Assembly (NCBI GenBank): GCA_037954665.1
Contig: JBBMOL010000022.1
Span: 7,192,001-7,256,000, forward strand
From: Laguncularia racemosa
Taxonomy: Eukaryota > Streptophyta > Magnoliopsida > Myrtales > Combretaceae
Reading direction: 5' to 3'
Length of the DNA: 64,000 bases
Shown: positions 1 to 12,214 of the stretch, piece after piece
How the letters are laid out: every line of letters starts with the position of its first letter
How positions within the stretch are numbered: the first letter of the stretch is position 1
Made by a program: the position numbers and the translations under genes
The notes under the pieces: model-generated
The model's input: only the letters and a program-made list of their open reading frames with translations
Told to the model about the DNA's origin: nothing
The model's database searches: none

Positions 1-413
1 TTATCTGTTGAGCCCTTGCCATCAAATGAAGGCATTTGCAGTTTTACATATTCTAGTCCCTTAGGTGGCTTGAAATTCCTATTTAGATATGGATTAGCCC
101 AAAAATTATCATCTCTTTCCTCCTTAAGTGCATGATGATCTCCTTCCACTCTCTTTCCCATATTTCCTTCTACTGCTCCCTCCTTTTGAACGTTCTAAGG
201 AGCTACTCTAGGTGATGGTGCCTGAGGATTCGCCACTGGTGGTTGTGGTATTGTCATCCTAAGTACCCTTGTTGCTAGTGTAGCAACAATAGTGGTAAGG
301 TCCTGAAGCTATTCTTCCAAAGTTCTTCCACCTATTGTACAATGACCCTATCCACCACCAACTTGGCTATTGGCCTCATTGCTAATTCCCCCATTCACAC
401 TATCATTTGACAT
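1..413 (-). pseudogene. Ty3/gypsy gag fragment (N-terminal)
   Basis: Read on the minus strand from an ATG at 413, the frame gives a Ser/Asn/Gly-rich leader, then a Pro-rich linker and a segment ending in LEYVKLQMPSFDGKGSTD, which resembles the start of the core of plant Ty3/gypsy Gag (the 'LxxPxFDG' stretch before the retrotrans_gag domain). Gag would coat the RNA in the virus-like particle. At least three in-frame stops (after the Gly-rich leader, in the 'RTLEE' stretch and before 'NVQKEG') break it. The window starts inside Gag, so the rest of the element lies to the left. A leader, PBS and LTR are found upstream in the expected order at 414-2180, which supports the call. Confidence 0.6.
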
Positions 414-1400
414 AGTTGAGGAATTGATTTGTTGAATTACCAAGATAATTCAAAGCAATGTAGTACACTCCCTTCACTACAACCACACTTCAACTGCCAC
501 ACAACAACCAAATAACCTACAAAAGCACAAAACTCCACTTAACTTCACACACTTCAACACTTTAATTATGGCAATGACAAGTAGATGTAATAATTAAACA
601 CTTCTCCAAATAGTAAGTTAATAATTACAACTAAGCAAGGTGTTCAAGCAATAATACATAATAACTTCACACTTTAATGCTTGCTTTTTTTTTGAAATTC
701 AAATTTAATCACTAGAACTCCCTTTCAATCATGGCACACACACACACACTTACAATCCACGTGTAGCACCCTCATCCCAACATAAACAACACAACGCGTT
801 GCAACACCCTTCACAACACAAAATCACTTCACCATACACACATACTTCAACCACAGTGCAAGCTTTAAACACAAACCACACTTACACTTTACGGTGCAAC
901 ACTTCTACAACCTATAAAACATTAACTTCACAACACAACAATTCAAATACTACTTCTTAATGAAACTTCTCCACAAATGGTAAGAAACAATTCAAATATT
1001 CAAAATGCATTCAATCAATACTGCACAATAACTCTTCAAACTTAATGAATGTATTTGAATTCAAATAATTTCCCTATTCTCCATGCAAGGAAAATCTAGA
1101 AATGCAATTTGACAATCCTCAATTCCAAAACCACAAGAAAGAAATTCACTTCTCCTTTGCCTCAAGGAAAAGACAAGCACAAGGAAAACACACCTCCTAA
1201 TTCCCCTTCTCTTTACGGCAAGTTCAAGAACAAAAGGACTGCTACAAGATCTCCACTTCCACTTCAACAATCACAAATATAATGCAAAAAAAACCACAAT
1301 AAACTACTATAATTTCACTTCAACAATTCGAATCAAGAAGTAAAATTCAAGAACCCTAAATTTCAATTGAAGTTCATGCAAACCCTACTCCACAACCTGT
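414..1400 (-). other. untranslated leader of the left-end gypsy element
   Basis: This stretch lies between the PBS-like site and the gag start of the minus-strand element. It is AC-rich on the plus strand and has a short CA microsatellite near 729-750. A 69-codon frame at 1061-1270 has no recognisable similarity and is probably chance. I see no gene. Confidence 0.5.
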
Positions 1401-1412
1401 GCTCTGATATAA
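1401..1412 (-). other. primer binding site-like sequence, tRNA-iMet type
   Basis: The minus strand reads TTATATCAGAGC, 10 of 12 matches to the plant iMet primer site TGGTATCAGAGC. It lies about 1 kb upstream of the gag start and directly next to the LTR-like sequence, the order expected for a minus-strand LTR retrotransposon. Confidence 0.6.
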
Positions 1413-2180
1413 AAAATTATGATGTGCCTAACCAAAAATGGATGGCAAACACATCAATCACAAGGCATGAACAACCAATTTCCTCAACAAAATGGCATGT
1501 CAAATTACTTCAAAATGGAAGTCCAATTCGTGAGTTTGAACACTAAATGGAAGTAAGAACAAACAAGTGTATAAACTTCAATGGAGCCACACACAAATGA
1601 ACTAGAAGTCAATCTCAATTTGAAATGAACAAATATGAAAATATATAACCCTAATTCACGTGATAAGAACAAGTAACTAACAAATTATACCTAAATATTA
1701 CTCACTAAACATAATTTGTAAAACAACAAGAGTTAGATCGATATAACTCATAATCCACTTTAGTTGATTCTCGCCATAATTTCATAAATAAATCGATAAG
1801 AGATCTATTGCAATTGAAGGAAACCCCTCATGGCAACAAGTGTATAATTTTCTCAAAGTCAAAAGCTCCATAAAAACCTTAGTTAGTAAGTATTTATACT
1901 TTCTCATATTAGGGTAAAAACACACCAAAAATTACAAAGATGCCACTTAAGTGGCCGGTTCCTAAAACATAAATTACAAGTACAAAATAAAATGGCCGGT
2001 TCTCATAAGCAACAATTACAAATACAAATGGTCTTCAAGTGGCCGGTTCTTCACTTCAATTGAACAATTTGTGGGTCGTTGGATGTGACTTCAAGAATGT
2101 CCTGCAAGTTGATCCTCGGTGCATGTTATTTGGTTATCCTGTAAAACCGATAAATGTACCTGCTAAAGTGCAAAATAAAA
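1413..2180 (-). mobile_element. 5' LTR (approximate) of the left-end gypsy element
   Basis: The LTR is placed by its position upstream of the PBS and by a TATA box (minus strand TATAAATA, 1891-1898). A motif GGCCGGTT occurs three times at about 1953-2047, in the U3-like part upstream of the TATA box. The partner LTR is outside the window, so the right boundary is a guess and no TSD can be checked. Confidence 0.45.
1891..1898 (-). promoter_or_regulatory. TATA box of the left-end LTR
   Basis: Minus strand TATAAATA, about 480 bp upstream of the PBS-like site. This would be the LTR promoter driving the element RNA. Confidence 0.5.
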
Positions 2181-2740
2181 ACATTATTAGATAAAATGTG
2201 GCCATATGTGGATTTTGGGCTCATGTATACAAGTTAGGTTTCCCATTGTTGGAACCGTAGGGTTGATTCCCATCAAATATTAAGGAGGGAGAGTAGGATA
2301 AACAAGGTAAACGAATATAATGCATTTTCATTAAAATGGGTTTTGCACTTAAGGCACTTATAGCATGTGTGCCATTAGTGCAAATTAAGAATGCATTGTA
2401 TATGTGTGTGTTATATGTGCCTTAATGCAAATTAAAACTATAGTGAAGATGCATATTGGATACACAATTCCTTATTACTTGTATTTAATCATCAACTTCG
2501 TAGTTGCTCATAGTCTTCCTAAACCATTTCAAAATAAGCACTCCTAAAAATAAATAAATAAATATATTAAATTAAATAAAAAACAAAAAGAAAAATCAAG
2601 AGTGTTGATAGAAAACTATTTCCATTATTGTGGCTTTAAATCTCAATTACTTGCATGATTTTGAAATAAGGTATGTGATTCTTCTTAATGTTAGCTTTTT
2701 ATTTCCCTTTGAATTCAATTTACTATTTATTTTGAAGATA

Positions 2741-3062
2741 ATCCACCTAGACCTTAATCTAAGTGTGGATGTACCCTCTAAACTTTCAAATATTACAAAT
2801 CACCCCTTAAACTTTAATAAATTGGCAACATAAGCGACCCTTACATTTTTAGTTTTAAAAGAACACACTAAGTTTAAAGTTTAAGTGATGTTGAAGCACA
2901 CTTTGATAAATTTAAGGGGTGTTTTTGCACTAAATAAAAGTTTAGGAGGTTTATTTTGGGAATAATTTGCCAATTTATTAAAATTTAGGGGATTGATTTG
3001 CAACATTTGCAAAGTTTAGGAGGTATATTTACACCTAGCTCAAAGTTTATGTAGTTATTTGC
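2741..3062. repeat. foldback (MITE-like) repeat
   Basis: The left arm (about 2741-2850) and the reverse complement of the right arm (about 2960-3062) align over about 100 bp. Shared pieces include CCTAAACTTT-like and TTTAATAAATTGGCAA runs. No transposase is present. This suggests a non-autonomous foldback DNA element. A target-site duplication could not be fixed by eye, so the superfamily is open. Confidence 0.6.
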
Positions 3063-3950
3063 ATTTTTTCCTTTTTATAAACTAAAGCTTGGTTTCTCTA
3101 TTTAAATCTTAATTTCTCTTCTAAAATTTTCTTACTTTCTCTAAAACAGCCATAAAAATTGGATTGTTCATGGATTGTAGATATTTGTTGCGATATCCCA
3201 TCTCATTCTCTTTCTTGCAAGTGTTACATGAAAGTAAATCTCGACAATTTTTTACTCAATTAGTTTTTTTTTTTTCAAAAGAAAAAAAAATACCATTTTA
3301 TCTTTTTTGATAATATTAAAGCATATGCCATATTTGATTTCTCCAAGATGACTAATTTGTTATATGTTGCACTAAATAGGTTGAAAATGGTGGGTCATTT
3401 GTATTCTATCATATATGTATATGGAAATATTGTATATTTCAATGAGTGACTATCTTACATTAGTGATTCTATTGCAATGCCAACTATAGAGGGCTATTGT
3501 ATTGATTGAGTTTTGAGTTTAATTTAATGCCATGGACCAATTTACTAGGCTAATGACAAGGCTTAAAAAATTGGGCCTAATCAATAATTCCTTAGAAAGA
3601 TTTGACTTTGTAAGCTTGGAGTAGGGATTGTTGAACTGGTTTTTCTACTCTTAACCTTACTTGGTTGTCTCACGCATGAAGAATAGACTCAAAAAGGGTT
3701 ATTTTGAGTCCATTTAGGCCTCATTTGGCCTTAGGAAGGCTTAATAAGCTTTGAGCTTATTTTAAAAGGATAGGGGCTTCTTTTATATTAATGATGAGCT
3801 CCTCCTGTAAGAAATTGGCTTGAATTTGTCCAAACTTAAGCCTAAAGCCCATGTATTATATAAGAAATGGAAGCTTCAGTCTAGATCTTCAATTGCTAGA
3901 AATTGATCTAACAACTCATCTGGTTTGTTCATTTTAGCTTCATCTAACGA
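3063..3950. other. gene-free AT-rich stretch
   Basis: Short frames only, with no recognisable protein, RNA gene or element end. Probably old repeat-derived DNA. Confidence 0.5.
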
Positions 3951-4134
3951 TCATATTGTGCTAGGGATTTGGAGAGGAGGTTGAGGTTCACCTGCAAGAT
4001 AAAAAAGAGGCTATATGGGTATTAGAGGGTACTTCGATGTAATTACTTTGATGTCTAAGTGAGCATAATTGTAGGAGAGTATAAGTATGCATGAGAATAG
4101 AGAGAGTTCTAGATCCCTTATTGAGTGGCCTTAT
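3951..4134 (+). mobile_element. upstream part of an old LTR-like repeat, split by element A
   Basis: If element A is removed, this sequence joins to 12215 onward, where a TATA-like CTATTTATAAGG follows at once (12219-12230). The purine-rich run ending in GAGAGAGTTCTAGATCCC followed by a TATA box looks like the U3/R junction of a plant LTR in plus orientation. The family was not identified. The last five bases, CTTAT (4130-4134), are the target-site duplication of element A. Confidence 0.4.
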
Positions 4135-5434
4135 TGGTACCGCTCGAATCTAACCGATCATTTAAGTTTTAAATTTATAACCAATGAATTCTACTATCGA
4201 GCTAGGCAGTGCACCTATCGATTATAGTATAAATTTAATAGGTGTCATCCTTTGGGATCTAGAAAATTAGTACTATTATTACCTTTTTTCTACTATCTAG
4301 TCTAATTTATGATGTGGGAATTATGAATTAAATTAACAACTAACAAATCCTAGTAACCCTAGAATTAAATGATATTGCCTAAAAAATGTATTCAATCACA
4401 AAATATATCCCTCATTTTGTTCCACCCTAACCCTTAAATTCTCAAAATAAGATATTGATTAATGAATCAATTTACACTTTGCACTGTAGGAATTCTCAAG
4501 TAAAATCAATTACTCCCTCAAGTTAGTCAATTCATAATCCTGCATAAGATAATGGAGAGCTCTCCCTCACTACTGTTATGCAAGATCTTATTAAGTTCAC
4601 AATTCCAATAAATTGTAGAAAATCAATGTTTTCCTACCTCTAGGTAAAACATGTAATCTCTCTATTCATGAAGATCTAATTTACTAGATGAAACCTCTTT
4701 CAATATAATAAAAATTAGATATGCAATCAATTTGCGCGCATAAATCAATCATAAGAACAATAGAAACACATGAATAGATGCAAAGGTATAAATAATTCAT
4801 TAATTAATCAACGTTTTAGCACATGAGTTAGGGTTTCACAAGATGAAAGATATAAAGAATTACTCATCCATGGAGTTTTCAATAAAAACAGAGAATCTAG
4901 AGAAATAGTATTGATTCATGCTAAAAAGAATAATCCCTTGTTTGTTTTGTGATCTCCAATGATGCTCAGACAATTCTCTTCTTGAAGTTCGTAATAATGC
5001 TCCTCAAGGGTTTCCAGAACGAAGTTAGAAGGAAAGAAATCTTTTTAAAATAAAACAAAATGTCTATTTATAGTTCTTGCAAAAATAGGGTTTAGCTTGA
5101 GAACATGTTATTTTTCATTACCCAATTCAGCAAGGCCTCCAGCATGGCCGTGTTGGGGGCAAGGTTGAAAAAAAATTAGCTATTGGTCATTTTTTTTTTC
5201 ATCCAGTATTGGTGTCTGCATGGGTTGTGTTGAACTGAAAATCAATTTTCTTCATTTTTCGCCAAATTTCACCTTGCCTTTAGTCATATCATCCTTAAAC
5301 CTTTCTTTTGTCTCCATTGATGCATGAAATTAAAATTTAATCATATAAGTACATTTTTCTTCACAAATTAAATGGAATCCATATATAATTATAAATAATA
5401 AGCATTAGAATTAAGGGTCTTCTGACACTTATCA
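4135..5434 (-). repeat. element A 3' LTR
   Basis: On the minus strand it starts TGATAAGTGTCAGAAG and ends near GGTACCA. A TATA box (minus TATAAATA) lies at 5065-5072. It aligns along its whole length with 10863-12209 but lacks about 45 bp that hold one hairpin of the 5' LTR. One hairpin remains at about 5128-5158. Confidence 0.9.
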
Positions 5435-5448
5435 AATCTCCCCACCCT
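5435..5448 (-). other. polypurine tract of element A
   Basis: The minus strand reads AAGGGTGGGGAGATT directly before the 3' LTR start TGATAAGTG. This is the expected plus-strand priming site for reverse transcription. Confidence 0.8.
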
Positions 5449-7865
5449 TAACCGTTTACTTGTCCTCAAGCAAATACAATAAGGACATAATACATTTCCT
5501 CTCATCAATTGTACTCATGGTTAGACTTTAAATCACAAGTAGCATCCTCTTTTTAATTCGATCTTAGTGATTCATTAGTGCCTACCACTCAAACGTACCA
5601 TGATTGTACGTGTACCTGGCATACAAAAATTAGAGTTTACAGATTAATCCAAGTAAGTTAAGCTATTAACCTTAACATTTAAGAAATGCTTCCCAAGTTA
5701 TGAGGAAAGTTAAACAAAGAAAAAGTGGCTTGGTCATATCTCTCCACTTACTAGAGAATATATAAACTTTTCAATTACCACTTCTAAGCACAACCTCAAG
5801 TGAAAGTATATGGCATCCATCATTTCCCTATATTTTCTTCATCTTTTTGTTAGACCTCTTAAAAATTTTCCAAGTTTTTTGCTTTTCTTCTAAGTTTTCC
5901 TCTTTTCTTCCTTTCCCCCCCCTCTTTATATATATATATATATATATATTAATTTCAGTTATTTAAGATCTTGTAACCTATGTAACTAATGCTCAGCCGA
6001 TAATCTCGGGCTCATCAAGTTAACAGATGTTATCCCCTCAATTGAAGGCGTCCCTACAAACTTAATTATTTAAGTTACAAGATCCACTAAACTTTGCCCT
6101 TTTTATATCCCATCTTGTTATTATAATATCATCAGTCGGCCAACCATAGGCTAGACGACCTTAGGTAACCGAGTTTTAAAGGGACCCCATCAAACCTCCA
6201 TTATCCTAACCTTAGGGATTCATAAAGATACTCTTAGCTTAGACAACTCAAGTCATTGGAGTAGTGGCTTATTACTTCTTTAATTGAATGACTAGTTAGC
6301 AGTGGAGTCACACTTTGCTCTTCCAAGGGACCAAAGCCTGCTTATATTGACTAAGCTTTTCATATTATTGCTTAATTAACACATTAATTAATTAATCTTT
6401 AAAGAGATTACTTAAGAGGAATCACCAAGTGATAGATTTCGTATGTACCTTTCACAAAAAGTTAGAAGAACTGTCAAAGTTTTTGAAAAGTAAATATATT
6501 AACCAATAAGCTAAAAAAAATATATAACATTTAACTACTAAGGACTTCTATCTATTTTACAACTCAAGAATCAATAATTAAATAGCAAGTAAGATTACCT
6601 CACTTAGATTTCATCCTAAAATTCCAACTAAGTATACCAAGTCCAACAATAGGTGAGTAAGGGACACAAAATCACTAACCTTTATGAGCATAATTTCAAG
6701 GATCTCGCCCTTTTAATGATTAAAAATCAACATCCAAAATCAATTGCAAATTTGTAAATGGGATAAATTTAATAAGATAGTGCATAAATAACATAAGTAA
6801 AGCAGGACCCATATTTCCCAATTTTATTTATTTATTTTTTGGTTTCCCTATACCCCTTCCCCACACTTATTCAAGAAATTGTCCCTAATGTCTTCCCAAA
6901 TCAAGCACACAAAAGGGAAAAGGAAAAAAAAATGAAAGAAAAAGGATACTAAGAACTTCTCCGATTTTATATGTAGATAGTTGCATGTAAAGTTCAAGGT
7001 CGGGTATAAAGCAAATCAGTAATGGTGTGTCATCATTGGAGTTAGGGACCTAAGGTTTGTGCTGCATCATCCTAAAAAATTAATAAAGAATTAAAGGTAA
7101 AAAGAAAAGTTAGACTATCTTAGTCTAGATAACTGGTGAAGTCACCTAACAGATTTAGAGGACAGTTTAGAGAGTGAGGGAGGAGAGAGAGAAATTATAT
7201 ATATGTGTGGTTTATTTATTATTATTATTTTTTAAACACGGGCTACTGTATGGCTATGCTCGGGGCCATGCAGACCTTCACACAGGGTAAATAAGGCGAT
7301 GTTTTTATAGGGCAGGTTTGCCTTGTTGCAGCACGACCATGCTTAAGGCCGTATTGATATCAAAAGTTTCACAGAACGTGTTATTTGTGGAGCCCTGGCT
7401 TTAGCATGGCCATGCTTGTGGCCGTGTTGATTAAGAAAACTCCATAGACTCTCTTTAAATTATGCATAACTTGAGTACTGATTGTGTGGAGGAGAATTAA
7501 GAGATGCCCAAGCCAATAGACAACAACTTTAATCGTCGTAGACCTCTAAAAGTGTAAATGAGCATAGAGAGACACTTACCAGATGCACTTAGTGATTAAA
7601 ATTTAAACTTCCTTACTTATCATTGGTGCTTCCCTACAGTTAGAGATTACTCTCACTATTTTCAAATAAGCTTAGAAATTCCCCTTAAGATCTGCAAATT
7701 TCTAAAAATAATAGACTTAGGATAGTGACAACAAAAGGAAAATAAACAAAGCACTACGTACCTAAGTTAGACATAGGTTACTTCCCAAGAAGCGCATTTG
7801 TTTAATGTCGTTAACTTGACGCTCTTCACTTTCTTCCACAAAGTCTCTAGTAGTTGGAGATCTAA
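5449..7865 (-). other. element A 3' non-coding region
   Basis: About 2.4 kb between the broken end of pol and the PPT. There is no credible reading frame. It holds a TA microsatellite (5929-5950) and a block conserved with element B (about 5985-6350, matching 14695-14995). It also has three palindromic GC-rich motifs of the LTR type at about 7238-7280, 7325-7358 and 7402-7432. The segment at about 7785-7830, just after the broken pol, resembles the GACGTTAAA...CGCTTNTTGGGAGG motif I recall from the end of pol in Athila/Tat-type elements. That implies most of RT through integrase was cut out between about 7866 and 7840. Confidence 0.6.
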
Positions 7866-10710
7866 TTCCTCCTTGTCTTCGGCACCACTTACATTAGACT
7901 AAACTAGTTGCTATCAAATATGGTGTAAATAAATCCAGCACCAAGAAGTTTAATCACCTCCTTCTTAACCACCTCCTTCATATTAGGATTTAGCTGCCTC
8001 TATAGTTGACTACAAGCTTGAATCCTTCTTCTAATAAGATTTTGTGAGTACAGAAGGAGGGGTTAGTACCTTTTATTTTAGATATTTTCCAAGCAATGGC
8101 TTGCTTGTGTGCTCTTAGGACCGTGAGTAATTGGTCTTTTTTCTCTTGAGAAAAATTTGAGGCTATAATAATTGGCATGCTAGAGTCTTCTACAAGGAAA
8201 ACATATTCCAAATAATCTGGTAATTGTTTCAATTCCAACATTGGCGGTTCTTTTATAGAAGTTTTAAGTCTCGCCTCATTTTTTGTTCTTAACTTTTCAA
8301 ACCTATGCTGAGGTCTAACATCTTTTGAAGCATTAAGCTACTCAATGAGTAGTGTAACCTTTGGGTTATCTTCATCCTTCTTCTCTTCTAATGTCAAGCT
8401 CAACTTTAACTCATCCTTGCTTAGAACTTCCTTCATATGCTCATCTACTAACATATTGGTAACATCAATAGAGTAACAAGAGTAATCAATGCATATGGTG
8501 TGTTTCATAGCAACAGCCATTTGGATCACCATCTCTTCATCACCGATTCTTAAAGTAAGCTTTCCTCCCTCTACATCTACCATTGCCTTAGCAGTGGCTA
8601 AGAATGGTCTCCTAAGTATTAGAGGGGTATCCCCATCTTCATCCATTTCTAGCACCATAAAGTTGACGGGGTAGATGAAATTCCCTACCTTTACTAAGAC
8701 ATCCTTGATTATCCCTTTAGGAATCTTCATAGAGCGGTTAACAAGCTGTAAACTCATCCTAGTTGGTGTTAGGTTAGAAAGTTCTAACTTCTTGAAAAAG
8801 GAGTATGGTATTAAATTAATGCTGGCCTTAAGATCAGCTAGGGCCTTATAAATTGAAGTATCACCTATGACACACGGAATTGTGAAACTGCCCGGATCCC
8901 TTAGCTTTGGAGGAAGTTTTTTTTGAATGATAGATGAGCAATTTGCATCAACTTCTACGATAGACACATCCTCCAACTTCCGCTTATTAGATAGAAGTTC
9001 ATTTAGGAACTTAACATATTTTAGCATTTGTGAAAGTGCCTCTACAAATGGAATGTTAATGTGCAGCTGTTTAAATAGATCAAAGAATTTGCCAAACTGC
9101 TCCTTGTTTTTGCTTTGGTTGAGGTGAGCTAGATAAGGGATTTTTAGCACATATTCTTTGATAGCTAATGGTGATCTCCTCTCTGGATGTGTTTTCTCAA
9201 GTGTCATTTTCTCCTTTTCAATTGGTTAATTATCCTCTTGCTTCTTTTCATGCCGCTATTCAGATGGTAACTCTTTCCCGCTTCTTAATGTAATGGCTTT
9301 TACTTATTCCCTTGGATTGTTTTCCGTGTTACTAGGAAGAGAGTCAGGTTGTCTCTCAGACATCATCTTAGCTAATTGACCAATTTGCTTCTCAAGATTG
9401 TGAATCGAGGCCTCTTGATTACGATGTCTTGCATTAGAGCTCTAGATGAATTGACTCAGAATATCCTCCAAGTTACTCTTTTTTTCTTGTTGAGGTGATT
9501 GTGTTGGAGGAAGCGGTAATGGCTGATAAAGTGGTTGTTGTTGCTTTGAATACCACAGTGGTGGTAGATTAGCTCTTCTATATTCCTGGTTTCCATAAGA
9601 TAAATTTGGATGGTTTTTCATCCCCGGATGGTAGGTGTTACCATACTGGTTATATTGTTGTCTGGTTAAATTCCCAAGATAATCTACCTATTCATATTGC
9701 TTAAATAGATTTACACCCTCTTTAGGGTCCCCTATCTGATGTTGTTGTGGTTGTGATCCTTGGAGATTCTTGAGATTTGCAACTTGGTGGCTCAAAGCTT
9801 CCATCTTAGCTACTAAAGTAGTCATTACATCTACTTCGTACATTCTTGTCGCTTTTTGCTTTATCTTACCACGACCCCATTGATAATTATTTCTTGCCAT
9901 GTCAACAAATAGCTTTAATGAGTCTTCTAGAGTCTTAGTATTCAATGTATCGCCAATTGTGGCATCTACTAAGTGACGGGTAACCGAATTTAACCCATTA
10001 AAAAATGTTTGAACTTGCATCCATGTGGGCAACTAGTGATGTAGATACTTTCTCAACAATTTTGTCTATTTCTGCTAAGCATCATATATTGTTTCATGAT
10101 CTTGTTGAGTGGAAGAGGAGATGTCATTCCGAAGCTTTGCAGTCTTACATGGTGGGAAATAATTGTCCAAAAACTCTTTTACCATGTCATCCTATGTAAT
10201 CAAAGCCTTGGGACCCAATGACTGAAGCCAGGTCTTAGCTTTCCCTCTTAATGAAAACTGGAACAATCTTGTACGCACTGCTTCATCTATCACCGCATTG
10301 TTCTTGAAAGTTTCACAAATCTCCAAGAATGTTTAAATGTGAGCATGGGGATCTTCATCAGGTAGTCCATCGATCTAACGGTATTGTTGTAGTAGTTGAA
10401 TCACCACACCTTTAATCTCGAAATTATTGGCCTCAATAGGAGGCTTAACAATGATTGGATCTATGCCATCCAGTGTAGGCTTTGCATACTCAATATTTGT
10501 CTTTTGTGGATCCTCAGCCATTACTTCTTATACCTGTACCTCTATTAGCTCTTCTTCTTTAACCCCCGTTGCCATTGCCATATTACGTTCTCCCTCCTCA
10601 CTAATTGACTATCCAAAAGATTCGATAGTTATATTCCTTTGAAGTCGGCCAAATGTTTTCTCAATCTTAGGATCTAGATCAAGAATGTTAGAGGGAAGAT
10701 TCCTTATCAT
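7866..10710 (-). pseudogene. gag-protease-(RT N-terminus) polyprotein of element A, broken by stops
   Basis: One continuous frame from ATG at 10710 down to about 7866. My hand reading finds about fifteen or more stops and no frameshift. Gag core: about 9690-10640 (EDPHAHI, FSLRGKAKTWLQSLGP, PTWMQVQTFFNGLN). Spacer with VKAITLRSGKEL: about 9210-9330. Protease: within 8338-9207, with FTIPCVIG, ALADLKASINLIP and PLILRRPFLATA. The active-site DLGA has become DLKA. A pre-RT linker and the first RT block (LNPNMKEVVKKEVIKLL, VVPK) end the frame at about 7866. The stops lie mainly where relatives have Trp or Gln (LIT*DDM, PRE*VKAITL). Gag and protease would form the particle and cut the polyprotein; this copy cannot make either. 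Confidence 0.85.
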
Positions 10711-10836
10711 ACATTGCAAAGGGTAACCAAGTGTGAATTAGAACTTTTCAAAAGATGGAGAGAAAAAAATAGATAAAACAAATAAAAAATGATTAAAGTA
10801 GTAGATACTATGGTTTTTCCTAATATTGCCTTGCCA

Positions 10837-10856
10837 GATCCCCGGCAACGATGCTA
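10837..10856 (-). other. primer binding site of element A, tRNA-Asp
   Basis: The plus strand reads GATCCCCGGCAACGATGCTA, against the tRNA-Asp(GTC) 3' end GATCCCCGGCAACGGCGCCA: 17 of 20 match and the three differences are transitions. A 6-nt spacer separates it from the LTR. Confidence 0.85.
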
Positions 10857-10862
10857 AAAACT

Positions 10863-12209
10863 TAGTATCGCTCGAATATAACCGATCATTGAATTTTTAA
10901 ATTTATAATCAATAAAATCTATTATCGAGCTAGGCAGTGTACTTATCGATTATAGTATACATTTAATAGGTGCCGTCCTTTGGGATCTAGAAAATAAGTA
11001 CCGGTATTACCTTTTCTCTACAATCTAGTCTACTTTATGATGTGGGAATTATGAATTAAATTAACAACTAACAATTCCTAGTAACCCTCGAATTAAATAA
11101 TATTGTCTAAAAAGTATATTCAATCACAAAAAATACCCCTCATCTTATTCCACCTTAACCTTTAAATTCTCAAAATAAAATATTGATTAACGAATTAATT
11201 TATACTTTACACTGCAGGAATTCTCAAGTAAAATAAATTACTCCTTCGAGTTAATCAATTCATAATCATGTATAAGATAATGGAGACCTCTCCCTCACTA
11301 CCGTTATGCAAGATCACATTCAGTTCACAATTCCAATAAATTGTAGAAAATCAATGTTTTCTTACCTCTAGGTAAAACATGTAATCTCTCTATTCATGAA
11401 GATCTAATTTACTAGATGAAGCCTTTTTCAATCCAATAAAAATCAGACATATAATCAATTTGTGCACATAAATCAATCATAAGAACAATAGAAACACATG
11501 AATAGATGTAAAGACATAAATAATTCATTAATCAATCAATGTTTAACATATGAGTTAGGGTTTCACAAGATGAAAGATATAAAGAATTGCTCCTCTATGA
11601 AGTTTTCAATAAAAATAGAGAATATAGAGAAATAATATTGATTCATGCTAAAAAGAAAAATCCCTTGTTTGTTTTGTGATCTCCAATGATGCTCGGAAAA
11701 TTCTCCTCTTGAAGTTCGTAATAATGCTCCCCTAGGGTTTCCAGAGTGAAGCCAGAAGGAAAGAAATCTTTTTAAAATAAAACAAAGTGTCTATTTATAG
11801 TTCTTGAGAAAACAGGGTTCAGCATGGGCATTAGCACAGCTATGCTCGAGGCCGTGCTGACTTCGGAACACGTTATGTTTCATTGCCCAGTTCAACATGG
11901 CCTCCAGCATAGCCGTGTTGGGGGCAGAGCTGAAAAAAAATTAGCTACTAGTCATTTTTTTTCAACCAGCATTGGTGTTTGCATGGGTTATATTGAAGGT
12001 TATGCTGAACTAAAAATCAATTTTCTTTATTTTTTGCCAAATTTCACCTTGCCTTTAGTCATATCATCCTTAAACCTTTCTTTTGTCTCCATTGATGCCT
12101 GAAATTAAAATTTAATCATATCAGTACCATTTTCTTCTCAAATTACATGAAATCCATATAAAATTATAAATAATAAGCATTAGAATTAAGGCTCTTCTGA
12201 CACTTATCA
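10863..12209 (-). repeat. element A 5' LTR
   Basis: 1347 bp, ending ...CACTTATCA at 12209, directly followed by the TSD CTTAT. It carries the TATA box at 11792-11799 and, about 55 bp downstream on the minus strand, a telo-box AAACCCTA (11733-11740). Two hairpins are present (11832-11858 and 11893-11920); the first is missing from the other LTR. Confidence 0.9.
11792..11799 (-). promoter_or_regulatory. TATA box of element A 5' LTR
   Basis: Minus strand CTATAAATAG, conserved in the 3' LTR at 5065-5072. It is the likely promoter of the element RNA, with transcription running leftward. Confidence 0.7.
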
Positions 12210-12214
12210 CTTAT

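Larger units (their letters stand above)
4135..12209 (-). mobile_element. element A: complete Athila/Tat-like Ty3/gypsy retrotransposon lacking RT-RH-IN
   Basis: An 8075-bp element with two LTRs of about 1.3 kb that align end to end. It is bounded by a perfect 5-bp TSD, CTTAT, at 4130-4134 and 12210-12214. In minus-strand order it has a 5' LTR (10863-12209), a tRNA-Asp PBS (10837-10856), a gag-protease frame (down to 7866), a long non-coding region, a purine tract (5435-5448) and a 3' LTR (4135-5434). RT stops after its first block, and RNase H and integrase are absent, so it must have moved with proteins from a relative or lost the region after insertion. The tRNA-Asp primer and the lack of a zinc knuckle fit Athila/Tat relatives. 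Confidence 0.9.
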
